Positions 24,735 through 34,275 of a DNA stretch of 64,000 bases are shown one piece after another (positions within the stretch are counted from its first letter, which is position 1; each line of letters opens with the position of its first letter). The DNA is from Rhodobacteraceae bacterium HLUCCO07 (lineage in GTDB: Bacteria > Pseudomonadota > Alphaproteobacteria > Rhodobacterales > Rhodobacteraceae), in NCBI GenBank assembly GCA_001314705.1, contig LJSU01000010.1, positions 1 through 64,000 of the forward strand, read 5' to 3'. A program made the position numbers and the translations under genes. A model generated the notes under the pieces. It was not told where the DNA came from. It searched no databases and saw only the letters and a program-made list of their open reading frames with translations.

Positions 24735-26257
24735 ATGTCTGTTCCTTCAAGCTCAAGCGGCACAACGGGAACGGCAAGATCGTCGGTCCTTAACTGCTCG
24801 GTCGGCTTCGACAGGCGGTTCCGCACCACCCAGAAAAGCCGTTCTTGTGCCCGCGTGATCGCGACATAGGCAAGGCGTTTCCAGAGCGGTTGCCCCGCCT
24901 CCATACGCCCCATGCGCGCCGCTGCATATAAATCCGGGGCGAAGACCTGCACGTTCTCCCATTGCGAGCCCTGCGCCTTGTGGATCGTGACCGCGGCCCC
25001 GTGCAGGAAAGTCGCCCCCATTCGGGCCGCGAAGGGAATGAACGGCTCTTCCTCGTCCGGTTTTTCAATCTTCACGATTGACGCGGCCGACACCTGAGGA
25101 TCCGGCGCTCCAATCACATGCAAGCGGGAAAATCCGGCCTTGCGTCCGGGCCCCAAATAGATAACCTGCGCCCCCTTGATCAGTCCGCGCGCCTCCAGGT
25201 CGAGCCGCTTTTTGCGATGCTTCAGCGGAAGCTCGAGACCGTCACAAATCAGCGGTTCGCCCGGCAGCAATTCCATTTCGGGCGCATCATGCACCCGCCG
25301 AAATACATTGATGAGGCGAATTCGGGTCGCATTGCGCCACACCAACACCGGGCTCCGCGCCATCAGGTCAACCTCGACGCGCTGCCCCCAGACAACGCGA
25401 TCATCGCGACGCGCAGACTCCTCGACCATGGTTTCAAAGTCTTCGAAACCCAAGTCAGGGTCGGATAGTGCATGCGCAAGATCGAGGATCGGATTGTCGG
25501 CGTCCTGACGGTGAACGCGATGCAAGATCAGTTTCGCATCGTCATCAAGCTTGTCGAAGACCATCGTGCCGGACTGATTGACCGGTGCGAGCTGCGCAGG
25601 ATCACCGAACAGCACGAGCATCGGGAAGATTTCGCGCAGGTCGTCGAATTGTCGGTCATCGAGCATCGAGGCCTCGTCAACGAACCCAACATCGAGCGGC
25701 TCTTCGCGACGTTTCCAGCCGGTAATGAAATCCGAGCCACGCAATCCAGCCGCCGCTAGGGCCCCGGGAATGGAACGGTGTGTCTTGAAGAACGCCGCCG
25801 CCCGTTCGAGCGCAATGTCAGTCAACCCTTCGATATCGGGGCGCTCACCCTCTCCAGCCAACCATTCCGCGATGCGCTCATATTCCGGGTCATAGACGGG
25901 CGTGTAAAGGATGCGATGGATCGTGGTCGCAGGTACGCGACGTGTCCGCAATACGCTGGCAGCCTTGTTCGTCGGGGCCAACACGGCCAATGTGCGGCGA
26001 TCCTTGCGGCGGCGGCTTTCGTAGTCGCCGGAAACCACTTCCACGCTACAGTTCTCCATCGCCTTGAACAGTTCGGCCAAAAGAAGTGTCTTGCCCGAAC
26101 CGGCCTTGCCGACGATGGCCAGAACCGCGCCCTTGCCCTCACGCGGCGGTGTCAGAATACAATCTTCAAGATCGATACCCATTTCGCACAAGGCTTGCGC
26201 AATGCGGTCGAAGGCATCTGCCTGATCATGGGAAAAGGTCGGACTGGGCGAATTCAT
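24731..26257 (-). CDS. RecD-like superfamily 1 DNA helicase
   Basis: 508 residues. Walker A GKAGSGKTLLL (about 49-59), motif Ia region APTNKAASVLR, Walker B FVDEAS, GDPAQLAPV (motif III), and C-terminal TIHKAQGSQWENVQVF and YVAITRAQERLF (UvrD_C_2 domain). The layout is a short stand-alone RecD/Pif1-type helicase without RecB or RecC partners, probably 5'-3'. Role in repair or recombination is inferred. The SDR gene overlaps its stop by 4 bases. Confidence 0.88.
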   Translation of the reverse strand: MNSPSPTFSHDQADAFDRIAQALCEMGIDLEDCILTPPREGKGAVLAIVGKAGSGKTLLLAELFKAMENCSVEVVSGDYESRRRKDRRTLAVLAPTNKAASVLRTRRVPATTIHRILYTPVYDPEYERIAEWLAGEGERPDIEGLTDIALERAAAFFKTHRSIPGALAAAGLRGSDFITGWKRREEPLDVGFVDEASMLDDRQFDDLREIFPMLVLFGDPAQLAPVNQSGTMVFDKLDDDAKLILHRVHRQDADNPILDLAHALSDPDLGFEDFETMVEESARRDDRVVWGQRVEVDLMARSPVLVWRNATRIRLINVFRRVHDAPEMELLPGEPLICDGLELPLKHRKKRLDLEARGLIKGAQVIYLGPGRKAGFSRLHVIGAPDPQVSAASIVKIEKPDEEEPFIPFAARMGATFLHGAAVTIHKAQGSQWENVQVFAPDLYAAARMGRMEAGQPLWKRLAYVAITRAQERLFWVVRNRLSKPTEQLRTDDLAVPVVPLELEGTDI

Positions 26258-26449
26258 GCGCAGACATTATCGAGCGGCCTCACCATTCACAACATGGCGC
26301 CTTTGCTCAAAGAGCAAGTGCCCCGTTTTCGCCGGGTCCAAGGCACCGGTCAGACCACAGGGGCATGATAATCTCCGACATTTCTGGGGATTGCGGGTTC
26401 GTGATAGGCAATGCACCGGGCTGGCGCGAGTCCCAATGCCGGAACGCGG

Positions 26450-26485
26450 ATCGCCCATGCACAACCCGTGTTCCGCATGGGCGAT
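26450..26485. terminator. inverted repeat after ccr, possible terminator
   Basis: ATCGCCCATGC (26450-26460) pairs perfectly with GCATGGGCGAT (26475-26485) around a 14-base loop, starting 18 bases past the ccr stop on the minus strand. It lacks a T-run, so it may stabilise the 3' end or be a protein site rather than a factor-independent terminator. Confidence 0.5.
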
Positions 26486-26503
26486 TCTCGTTACCTTCCA
26501 AAG

Positions 26504-27793
26504 TCAGGACTTGCCCGCCGTAACCACATCTTCCACCGTACGAAGCCCGGTCGTCGGCGCTTGAACGAGGACCGCCATGTTGCCGGGCTTGTGTTCGTTT
26601 CGCATCATCTTGATATGTGCATGCGGAATCTCGTTCCAGGGAAACACTTCCGACATGCAAGGATCAAGACGCCGCTCGACCATGAGGCGGTTGGCAGATG
26701 CTGCCTGCTTGAGATGCGCGAAATGCGAACCCTGCAGGCGCTTCTGATGCATCCAGACATAGCGGACATCAAAGGTGCAATTGAAACCGGTGGTCCCGGC
26801 ACAGATCACGACCATTCCACCCTTCTTGCAAACGAAGGTCGAGACGGGAAACGTCGCCTCGCCCGGGTGCTCGAAGACGATATCGACATTGTTGCCCTTG
26901 CCCGTGATATCCCAGATCGCCTTGCCGAACTTGCGAACCTCGTTGAACCACTGCTTGTATTCCTCGGTGTTGACCGTCGGAAGCTGCCCCCAGCAGTTGA
27001 AATCCTTGCGGTTGATCACGCCCTTGGCGCCGAGATCCATGACAAAATCGCGCTTGTCCTCGTCGGAGATCACGCCGATCGCGTTACCACCAGCTGCGTT
27101 GATCAACTGGATCGCATAGGATCCGAGCCCGCCCGACGCACCCCATACCAGCACGTTCTGCCCGGGCTTGAGTTCATGCGGGTGATGCCCGAAGAGCATC
27201 CGGTAGGCCGTGGCGAGGGTCAGCGTGTAGCAAGCCGACTCCTCCCAGGTCAGATGCTTGGGGCGCGGCAGGAGCTGTTGAGCCTGCACACGAGTGAATT
27301 GCGCGAACGAACCGTCATGAGTCTCATATCCCCAGATCCGCTGGGTGGGAGAAAACATCGGGTCACCACCGTTGCATTCCTCGTCGTCGCCGTCATCCTG
27401 ATTACAGTGAATGACCACCTCGTCACCGACTTTCCAGGTTTTCACCTTGTCGCCGACCTTCCAGACAATACCCGAGGCATCGGACCCGGCGATATGATAG
27501 GGTTGCCTGTGACCATCGAACGGGCTGATCGGCACACCGAGGCCGGCCCAGACACCGTTGTAGTTCACACCTGCGGCCATCACGAGAACCAGCACTTCGT
27601 GACTGTCAATCTCCCAGGTGTCCACGACTTCGACCTGAAACGACTTGTCCGGCTCGCCATGCCGCTCACGGCGGATCGCCCATGCATACATCTGCTTGGG
27701 CACATGTCCCAGCGGCGGCATTTCCCCGATTTCGTAGAGATCTTTCTCAGGCGCGTCATAGGAGGCGATCCCGATATCCGTATCCAGTGCCAT
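26504..27793 (-). CDS. ccrA: crotonyl-CoA carboxylase/reductase
   Basis: 429 residues, medium-chain dehydrogenase fold. It has NYNGVWAGLGVPISPFDG, WGYETHDGSFAQF, the Rossmann motif GASGGLGSYAIQL (about 208-220) and GSHFAHL; the Asn, Glu and His residues that line the CO2-binding pocket of known Ccr enzymes appear present. It reduces and carboxylates crotonyl-CoA to (2S)-ethylmalonyl-CoA with NADPH and CO2, the committing step of the ethylmalonyl-CoA pathway. GGGAG lies upstream of ATG 27793. ecm is nearby on the other strand. Confidence 0.96.
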   Translation of the reverse strand: MALDTDIGIASYDAPEKDLYEIGEMPPLGHVPKQMYAWAIRRERHGEPDKSFQVEVVDTWEIDSHEVLVLVMAAGVNYNGVWAGLGVPISPFDGHRQPYHIAGSDASGIVWKVGDKVKTWKVGDEVVIHCNQDDGDDEECNGGDPMFSPTQRIWGYETHDGSFAQFTRVQAQQLLPRPKHLTWEESACYTLTLATAYRMLFGHHPHELKPGQNVLVWGASGGLGSYAIQLINAAGGNAIGVISDEDKRDFVMDLGAKGVINRKDFNCWGQLPTVNTEEYKQWFNEVRKFGKAIWDITGKGNNVDIVFEHPGEATFPVSTFVCKKGGMVVICAGTTGFNCTFDVRYVWMHQKRLQGSHFAHLKQAASANRLMVERRLDPCMSEVFPWNEIPHAHIKMMRNEHKPGNMAVLVQAPTTGLRTVEDVVTAGKS

Positions 27794-27899
27794 GTCATGC
27801 TCCCTTGCAACTGTGCCGCAGCGCAGAATCGCGGCTGTTCAAGACGGGATACCGAGCATCACGCAACAATGCAATCCCCTAGCGCCGCATATTGAAATT

Positions 27900-29297
27900 T
27901 TATAACCTCGCAGCCGCAGAAAAATCGCTGTGACGCGGCTTTTCGAAAAGATGTTCAATCGAGGCCGCATAGAAGGCGACAAGCGCCCGTCCTTCCTGCG
28001 TCACCGTGAACCGGCCATTATTTTCCTCCACCAGCTCACGGCCAAGGAGATTTCGCAATCCAACTTCCACGGCATACGACAGATCGTCGTGGGGCAAATA
28101 CAAATGCGCCTCAGGCAATCGAGCCACAATATCATTGACGCGTTCTTTCAGTGCCGGGCGATCCAGCGGAGCGGACGCGACAAGCAACGCCGACGCCACC
28201 AGCGGAACGGGCAGCACCGGGATCTCTTTTCCGATCCGCCACATCAACTGCCGGGCAAGTTTCTGAATTGTGTTATTGGGTTCGTCCTCAAGAAACCTGC
28301 GCAGATTCACAGGCGGCCCGAAACTCACTCCCGCATAGCCGAACCGATGATAGCGGCCCCGCAGCCGAAGCCAGGCCTGCTTGAACAGAAACCGAAGAAT
28401 AACCGAAATTCTTGCCCGAAAGCGCCGCTCGCCGATCTGTTCGGCCTTCACGAGGATTCGATCTTCGAAAACACGATCGTAATTGATTGCCACCGGCACG
28501 AAAACGACATCGCGCGATGACAGATCATGCCTTTCGACGATGTATTTCAATATTCCAAGCTTGGGCTCGGCCAATGCCCCGTCAAGCGACAAGCCACCTT
28601 CGGGAAACACGGCCTGCATCACCCCGGCGTCCGTCGCCAGGCGAATATAGCGCTCCAGCACCTTGTGATAGAGGGCATTGCGCGACTTGCGCCGGATAAA
28701 ATAGGCGCCCATCGCCTTGATCAGGCGGCTCAGAGGCCAAACCTGCGCCCATTCGCCAACAGCATAGGACAGCGCACTGCGCTCGGCGGCCAGGTAGGTG
28801 ACGAGGACATAGTCCATGTTCGATCTATGATTCATCACGAAGACCACAGTGGCTTCGGGGTCAATCGCCTTGAGGTGATCTTCGGCATGGTGCCCGAGCC
28901 GGACATGGTAAAGCGAGGTGCTGATCAGTCTTGCCAGCTTGATGGCCAGACCGAAATAGAGCGATGCACTGAAGGACGGAACGATTTCGCGCGCATACCC
29001 CCTTGCCCTCTGAAACGCGACATTCTCGGGCACGCCCTCGCGGCGGGCATGTTCGATGATGGCCTTTGAAACCTCGGGATCATAAATGAGACGTTGAATC
29101 ATGTCATAGCGACGCGCCAGCTTGAATGGCTGGATCGGTCGCTCCAGCCGTTCGTTCAGGCGCGCGACGACCCTTTCCATGCGCAGGCGGAAGAACCAGC
29201 GCACGGAAGGAAACAGGAAATGCGACGCGAAGGTGACCGCAGCAAAGGCGAGAATCACGATCAAAAGCCAGAGCGGCATGGTTACGGAACTTGTCAT
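27900..29297 (-). CDS. glycerol-3-phosphate/1-acylglycerol-3-phosphate acyltransferase-like protein
   Basis: 465 residues. An N-terminal membrane helix (about 7-28) is followed by a PlsB/PlsC acyltransferase domain with the catalytic NHRSNMD (HX4D; His about 157) and FPEGG (about 231-235). Homologues are annotated as glycerol-3-phosphate acyltransferase; the exact acceptor is uncertain. The ATG at 29297 is preferred over the GTG two codons upstream; neither has a strong ribosome binding site. It sits between ccrA and ecm, divergent from ecm. Confidence 0.8.
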   Translation of the reverse strand: MTSSVTMPLWLLIVILAFAAVTFASHFLFPSVRWFFRLRMERVVARLNERLERPIQPFKLARRYDMIQRLIYDPEVSKAIIEHARREGVPENVAFQRARGYAREIVPSFSASLYFGLAIKLARLISTSLYHVRLGHHAEDHLKAIDPEATVVFVMNHRSNMDYVLVTYLAAERSALSYAVGEWAQVWPLSRLIKAMGAYFIRRKSRNALYHKVLERYIRLATDAGVMQAVFPEGGLSLDGALAEPKLGILKYIVERHDLSSRDVVFVPVAINYDRVFEDRILVKAEQIGERRFRARISVILRFLFKQAWLRLRGRYHRFGYAGVSFGPPVNLRRFLEDEPNNTIQKLARQLMWRIGKEIPVLPVPLVASALLVASAPLDRPALKERVNDIVARLPEAHLYLPHDDLSYAVEVGLRNLLGRELVEENNGRFTVTQEGRALVAFYAASIEHLFEKPRHSDFSAAARL

Positions 29298-29357
29298 CGG
29301 CACACCGTGGCAGGGTTTTCACCAAGGGTAAATCACCCCATGCCGCGACGCAGCGAA

Positions 29358-29387
29358 TTGACAGCGCCACAAAATTCCAAGTATCAA
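29358..29387 (+). promoter_or_regulatory. candidate promoter of ecm
   Basis: A perfect -35 TTGACA (29358-29363), an 18-base spacer and TATCAA (29382-29387, 4 of 6 matches to TATAAT), ending 45 bases before the ecm ATG in the divergent gap. Confidence 0.45.
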
Positions 29388-29432
29388 CATCATGACGCAA
29401 GAAAATTGCCCACCCGATTCACGAGGCCACCC

Positions 29433-31433
29433 ATGTCGCAGACACAAGAAGACCGCCAGACCAGCAGGTCCGATCGCCAGGCCGATCGTCCGTGGCTTAT
29501 CCGCACTTACTCCGGCCATTCGACTGCCAAAGCCTCGAACGCGCTCTACCGGGGCAACCTCGCCAAGGGCCAGACCGGGCTTTCGGTGGCCTTCGACCTG
29601 CCGACCCAGACAGGATATGACAGCGACCACGTTCTGGCCCGGGGTGAGGTCGGCAAGGTCGGCGTTCCAATCTGCCATCTTGGCGACATGCGCACGCTGT
29701 TCGATCAGATCCCTCTCGATCAGATGAACACCTCGATGACGATCAACGCGACCGCACCATGGCTGTTGGCACTTTACATCGCGGTGGCTGAGGAACAGGG
29801 CGCGGACGTGACCAAGCTGCAAGGCACAGTACAAAACGATATCATTAAGGAATACCTAAGCCGCGGCACGTATGTCTGCCCGCCGAAACCATCGCTGAAA
29901 CTCATCGGTGACGTCGCGGAATACTGCTATGCCAACGTACCGAAATGGAACCCGATGAACGTGTGTTCCTATCACCTGCAAGAGGCCGGTGCCACGCCCG
30001 AGCAGGAACTGGCTTTTGCGCTGGCCACCGCGATTGCCGTTCTCGACGAGTTGAAACCGCGCGTTCCACCCGAGGATTTCCCGGCGCTGTGCGGACGGAT
30101 TTCCTTCTTCGTCAATGCCGGCATCCGGTTCGTCACAGAAATGTGCAAGATGCGCGCCTTTGTCGACCTGTGGGACGAGATCCTGCTTGACCGCTACGGC
30201 GTCGAAAACCCGAAATTCCGCCGCTTCCGCTATGGTGTCCAGGTCAACAGCCTTGGCCTGACCGAGCAGCAGCCGGAAAACAATGTCTACCGCATCCTCA
30301 TCGAGATGCTGGCTGTGACCCTGTCGAAAAAGGCCCGTGCCCGCGCGGTACAACTTCCGGCCTGGAACGAGGCGCTTGGCCTGCCGCGCCCATGGGATCA
30401 GCAATGGTCGATGCGGATGCAGCAAATCATGGCATATGAGACCGATCTTCTCGAATATGACGACCTGTTCGACAACAACCCGGCAGTCGATGCCAGGGTC
30501 GCCGCGTTGAAAGAGGGCGCGCGACATGAGCTTGAAACACTCGACGGGATGGGCGGCGCGGTGGCCGCGATCGAATACATGAAGGCCCGCCTCGTCGATT
30601 CCAACGCCGAACGATTGAACCGGATCGAAGCCGGTGAAACCGTGGTCGTCGGGGTCAACAAATGGATCGAGGGCGAACCCAGCCCCCTGACGAGTGGCGA
30701 GGGTGGTATCCTGACGGTTGATCCGGCGGTCGAGGCAGAACAGATCGAGCGGCTCGATGACTGGCGCGCCAGCCGCGATTCTACCGCCGTGGATCGGGCA
30801 TTGGCCGACCTGCGTGCTGCCGCCACAAGCGGGGCGAATATCATGGAACCGTCGATCACCGCGGCCAAGGCCGGCGTCACGACCGGTGAGTGGGCCGAAG
30901 TCATGCGCGAGGTTTTCGGCGAATACCGTGGCCCCACGGGCGTTTCGCGGGCGGTTTCCAACAAGACCGAGGGACTCGACGACATTCGGGCGGCGGTGGA
31001 CACCGTGAGCGACCGTCTCGGACGCCGGCTCAAGTTTCTGGTCGGCAAGCCGGGGCTTGACGGTCATTCCAACGGCGCCGAACAGATCGCCTTTCGTGCC
31101 CGCGATTGCGGGATGGATATCGAGTACGAAGGTATCCGGCTGACCCCCGAAGAGATCGTCGAGGCGGCAAAGGAGAGCGCCGCTCATGTGATCGGTCTGT
31201 CGATTCTGTCAGGCAGCCACATGCCCCTCGTCGAAGATACGCTGAACCGCTTGCGCGATGCGGGTCTTGGCCATGTGCCGGTGATCGTAGGGGGGATAAT
31301 TCCCGCAGAAGACGCGAAAACCCTGCGCGATCTCGGCGTCGCGCAGGTCTACACTCCCAAGGATTTCGAGCTCAACACCATAATGATGGATATCGTGAGC
31401 CTGGCTGATCCCAAGGAAATCGCAGCCGAATAG
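29433..31433 (+). CDS. ecm: ethylmalonyl-CoA mutase
   Basis: 666 residues. The N-terminal CoA-mutase barrel (about 25-520) has TYSGHSTAKASNALYRGNL and FDLPTQTGYDSDH; the C-terminal B12-binding domain (about 530-660) has GLDGHSNGAEQIA with the cobalt-binding His (DxHxxG) and SILSGSH. Length and the RTYSGHS start fit ethylmalonyl-CoA mutase rather than methylmalonyl-CoA mutase. It converts (2R)-ethylmalonyl-CoA to methylsuccinyl-CoA using adenosylcobalamin. Proximity to ccrA supports the assignment. A terminator follows at 31444. Confidence 0.95.
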   Translation: MSQTQEDRQTSRSDRQADRPWLIRTYSGHSTAKASNALYRGNLAKGQTGLSVAFDLPTQTGYDSDHVLARGEVGKVGVPICHLGDMRTLFDQIPLDQMNTSMTINATAPWLLALYIAVAEEQGADVTKLQGTVQNDIIKEYLSRGTYVCPPKPSLKLIGDVAEYCYANVPKWNPMNVCSYHLQEAGATPEQELAFALATAIAVLDELKPRVPPEDFPALCGRISFFVNAGIRFVTEMCKMRAFVDLWDEILLDRYGVENPKFRRFRYGVQVNSLGLTEQQPENNVYRILIEMLAVTLSKKARARAVQLPAWNEALGLPRPWDQQWSMRMQQIMAYETDLLEYDDLFDNNPAVDARVAALKEGARHELETLDGMGGAVAAIEYMKARLVDSNAERLNRIEAGETVVVGVNKWIEGEPSPLTSGEGGILTVDPAVEAEQIERLDDWRASRDSTAVDRALADLRAAATSGANIMEPSITAAKAGVTTGEWAEVMREVFGEYRGPTGVSRAVSNKTEGLDDIRAAVDTVSDRLGRRLKFLVGKPGLDGHSNGAEQIAFRARDCGMDIEYEGIRLTPEEIVEAAKESAAHVIGLSILSGSHMPLVEDTLNRLRDAGLGHVPVIVGGIIPAEDAKTLRDLGVAQVYTPKDFELNTIMMDIVSLADPKEIAAE

Positions 31434-31443
31434 GGCACCGTTT

Positions 31444-31474
31444 CAAAGGGCAGCTACTATGTGGCTGCCCTTTG
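31444..31474. terminator. bidirectional hairpin between ecm and DUF4168 gene
   Basis: CAAAGGGCAGC (31444-31454) and GCTGCCCTTTG (31464-31474) form a perfect 11-bp stem with a 9-base loop between convergent genes. The A- and T-rich stem ends give a short U-run in each direction. Confidence 0.75.
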
Positions 31475-31504
31475 AGAATTCGAAAACGGCCGCTGCGCTA
31501 CGGC

Positions 31505-31897
31505 TTACTCTTCCTGCTCGGATTGAAGCCGCGCCATGATCCGAGCATTCAGATCCTCGTCCTGCCGGGCGGCTTCTGAAATGGCCAGGTAGTCGTCGAT
31601 CGTCAACTCTTCCACCGACTCGACGGCGGAGGCGGCTGCCGTATTGGCTTCCTCGATGATCTCGTTACGCTTGGTCTCATCCTCGGTGGCTTGAATCTTG
31701 GGCATGTACTCGTTCTGCACATCCTGCACCGCGAGCGCCGCATCAACAAAGGCGTTCACCTGCGTCTCGGTGACGTCTTCGGCGGCAATACTCGGCACCT
31801 CGCCTTGTTGGGCGTCGCTTTGTTGAGCAACGACCGGCGTGGAAAAACCAAGCGCGATGGCGGCGATGGCAGTCAGGAATTTCGGTTTGAGTTTCAA
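31505..31897 (-). CDS. DUF4168 exported protein
   Basis: 130 residues when started at TTG 31897, which has GGAGAAG 5 bases upstream and immediately gives a clean signal peptide (KFLTAIAAIALGFSTPVVAQ). The mature part is acidic and helical (about 35-125; EDVTETQVNAFVDAALAVQD), matching DUF4168, a periplasmic family of unknown function. An open frame continues upstream to 32089, but that part is Arg/His-rich and not protein-like. Convergent with ecm. Confidence 0.78.
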   Translation of the reverse strand: MKLKPKFLTAIAAIALGFSTPVVAQQSDAQQGEVPSIAAEDVTETQVNAFVDAALAVQDVQNEYMPKIQATEDETKRNEIIEEANTAAASAVESVEELTIDDYLAISEAARQDEDLNARIMARLQSEQEE

Positions 31898-32072
31898 CAG
31901 TCTTCTCCATTTTTGCGCATGTCTCCCCGGCTTGGGGACAAGACAGAGTTGGAACATCGGAACGGGAATTTCAAACAGGCAGGCGGAAAAATGCCCATCG
32001 CCAGCCGACTTTGACCATTGCTCCCGCACCACGCGGTTGGCAAAGTGAAGCGACATAACGTGGAAAAACGCC

Positions 32073-32513
32073 ATGGACACCGTCATCAACCCCCTGAGCT
32101 CCGCCGACGAGCACGATTGGCGCCGTCTCTGGACCGGCTATCTGGAATTCTACGAAACCGCTGTCCCGGAAGACGTTTATCAGACGACTTTCGCCCGCCT
32201 TTGCGACCCCGACCATCCGCGCCAGAACGGGCTGATCGCGCGGCAGGACGGGCGCGCGGTGGGGCTCGTGCACTACATTTTCCATCCGCACAATTGGCGG
32301 GTCGAAGATGTGTGTTACCTGCAAGATCTGTACGCTGACCCGGATGTGCGCGGAACCGGTGTCGGACGCAAGCTGATCGAGGCGGTCTATGCCGCGGCAG
32401 ATGCCAATGGCACCCCTTCGGTCTATTGGATGACGCAGGATTTCAACGAAACGGCGCGGCGGCTTTACGACCGGATCGCCACCCTCACGCCATTCATCAA
32501 GTACCAGAGGTAA
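32073..32513 (+). CDS. GNAT family N-acetyltransferase
   Basis: 146 residues. Motif A is [20 protein letters not shown] (about 89-108); the C-terminal part [17 protein letters not shown] is typical. It ends with [16 protein letters not shown] earlier in the fold, a form seen in small-molecule acetyltransferases. Substrate unknown. deoD follows 7 bases after its stop and is probably cotranscribed. Confidence 0.85.
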   Translation: MDTVINPLSSADEHDWRRLWTGYLEFYETAVPEDVYQTTFARLCDPDHPRQNGLIARQDGRAVGLVHYIFHPHNWRVEDVCYLQDLYADPDVRGTGVGRKLIEAVYAAADANGTPSVYWMTQDFNETARRLYDRIATLTPFIKYQR

Positions 32514-32520
32514 GCGCCGC

Positions 32521-33225
32521 ATGACCATCCATATCGGTGCGAAACCGGGCGAGATCGCCCAGATCGTTCTCATGCCAGGCGATCCGTTGCGTGCCAAATG
32601 GGCCGCCGAGACGTTTCTGGATAACCCCAAAACTGTCAATGAAACCCGGGGGATGCTGGGGTTCACCGGAACCTGGCGGGGCCAGCGCGTGACCATTCAG
32701 GGGTCGGGCATGGGGATGCCGAGCCTGTCGATCTATGCCAATGAGTTGATCCGCGATTTCGGGGCGAAAACGCTGATCCGCATCGGGTCGTGCGGGGCGA
32801 TGCAGGACAGTGTGAACCTCCGCGACCTTGTGATCGCGATGACGGCGAGCAGCATTTCGACACCGTCGCGCGGTATTTTCCGAGAGCTGCAATTCGCCCC
32901 CTGCGCCGATCATGGCCTGCTGGAACGCGCGGTCGCGGCAGCGCGGGCCCGGGGGGTGTCGCCGCATGTCGGCGGCATCTATTCGGCGGACGCGTTCTAT
33001 GACGAACGTCCTGATCTCAATGAAGAAATGACGCGCCACGGCGTCCTCGCGGTCGAGATGGAAGCGGCCGAGCTTTACACCGTGGCGGCGCGGTTCGGGG
33101 TGCGGGCCTTGGCGGTGCTGACCGTCTCGGACAATCTCTTGCGCCAGGAAGCGCTCTCGAGCGCCGAGCGCGAGCGCAGCTTTGGCGACATGGTGGAGAT
33201 TGCGCTGGAAGCGGCCTTCGGCTGA
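32521..33225 (+). CDS. deoD: purine-nucleoside phosphorylase, DeoD type
   Basis: 234 residues. [18 protein letters not shown] near the N terminus, [25 protein letters not shown] and the late [17 protein letters not shown] are the hexameric NP-1 family landmarks, and the catalytic Asp is in TVSDNL (the last landmark). It phosphorolyses purine nucleosides for salvage. It follows a GNAT gene, with repeat copy C just after its stop. Confidence 0.95.
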   Translation: MTIHIGAKPGEIAQIVLMPGDPLRAKWAAETFLDNPKTVNETRGMLGFTGTWRGQRVTIQGSGMGMPSLSIYANELIRDFGAKTLIRIGSCGAMQDSVNLRDLVIAMTASSISTPSRGIFRELQFAPCADHGLLERAVAAARARGVSPHVGGIYSADAFYDERPDLNEEMTRHGVLAVEMEAAELYTVAARFGVRALAVLTVSDNLLRQEALSSAERERSFGDMVEIALEAAFG

Positions 33226-33242
33226 CCCCACCGTTCGCTGCG

Positions 33243-33350
33243 GTTAACGGCACATATTCCGCCAGTTTCGGGGGGTGACTCCCGGCTGCCGCCCGGCTGC
33301 CATCCGGCTGCCGGGGTATGACGGGTATTTTCACGATAAACTTGGTTAAC
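33243..33350 (-). repeat. GTTAAC-bounded ~108-bp element, copy C
   Basis: 108 bases from GTTAAC to GTTAAC between the convergent deoD and DUF1989 genes. Read on the minus strand it has three GGCAGCCGG units followed by GAGTCACCCCCC, as in copies A and B. Confidence 0.65.
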
Positions 33351-33364
33351 CCGGCGCGCGCCGG

Positions 33365-34207
33365 TCAGCGCCCGTGGCTGCGGTCGTAGCCGTTGACCGG
33401 CGGCGAGGTCCACCCATCCAGCGCGCCCGGCTGCGGGGCAAAGACCTCGACCAGGAGCGGGTGACAGGCGGCCGCATCCGAGGAATGCTCGGACGAGCAA
33501 TCGCCCCCCGGACAGGCCGACAATGCACCCAGAAGGTCGATCTCGGCGAAGAAGTCGAGATGATCGCCCGGCCGCACCGGCGACGCCTTCATGAAATATT
33601 GCCCGGTGTCGCGGGTGAAGCCGGTGCACATGAAGACGTTGAGCACGTCATGCACATGCGGTTCGGCCTCGTGCAGGCTCATGCCGGTTTCATATGCCAG
33701 CGCGCGGGTCAGGTTGGAATGACAGCAATGGTGATACTGCGTGCCCGAGAGCAGGTTGCCGGTATAGGGATCGCATCGCGTGCCGATCACGTCATGGACC
33801 GACCCGCCATATTGGTCGATCCCATACCATGAAAGCGTGTCCTCGATGATGGTGGCCATCGGGCGCAGATGCGGGAAGGACGACCACATCCGCTCGCCCG
33901 TGGTCAGGTGGGTGCCATGCAGCGCGCGGGACTTGCCCGAGTAGAAGCGCTCGGAAAGGTCATGCGCGTTCCACAGGTTGAGGTCGCCCACCTGTGGCCC
34001 CTCGACCGGGGAAATGCGAAAGACATGCCCGGCGGGCACGCGGAAGGCACGGGCATCGCGCGGCGGCACCAGCACCTCGCCGGTCTTGTCTGCGCCGTCT
34101 CGCGCCGCGCGGTAGAGCGCGAGATCGGGCGCGGGCAGGCTGTCGTTGGGATAGCAGATCACGGGCGCGATGGCGCGGCGGGCATCGGCGTCGGCGGGCG
34201 GGTGCAT
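33365..34207 (-). CDS. DUF1989 (urea carboxylase-associated) family protein
   Basis: 280 residues. Features of the family are VPAGHVFRISPVEGPQVGDLNLWNAHD, a metal-site-like segment with several Cys and His (GTRCDPYTGNLL, HHCCHSNL), and DVLNVFMCTGF followed by VRPGDHLDFFAEIDLLGAL. Members are urea carboxylase-associated proteins of unclear chemistry, often near urea or allophanate genes; none are here. GGAGG precedes ATG 34207, so that start is preferred over the longer frame. Confidence 0.82.
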   Translation of the reverse strand: MHPPADADARRAIAPVICYPNDSLPAPDLALYRAARDGADKTGEVLVPPRDARAFRVPAGHVFRISPVEGPQVGDLNLWNAHDLSERFYSGKSRALHGTHLTTGERMWSSFPHLRPMATIIEDTLSWYGIDQYGGSVHDVIGTRCDPYTGNLLSGTQYHHCCHSNLTRALAYETGMSLHEAEPHVHDVLNVFMCTGFTRDTGQYFMKASPVRPGDHLDFFAEIDLLGALSACPGGDCSSEHSSDAAACHPLLVEVFAPQPGALDGWTSPPVNGYDRSHGR

Positions 34208-34275
34208 GGCGGTCCTCCGGTTCGGTTTCACGCGACATTCGGACATGCGGACCCAAAGCGCAACCAGGCACGATA

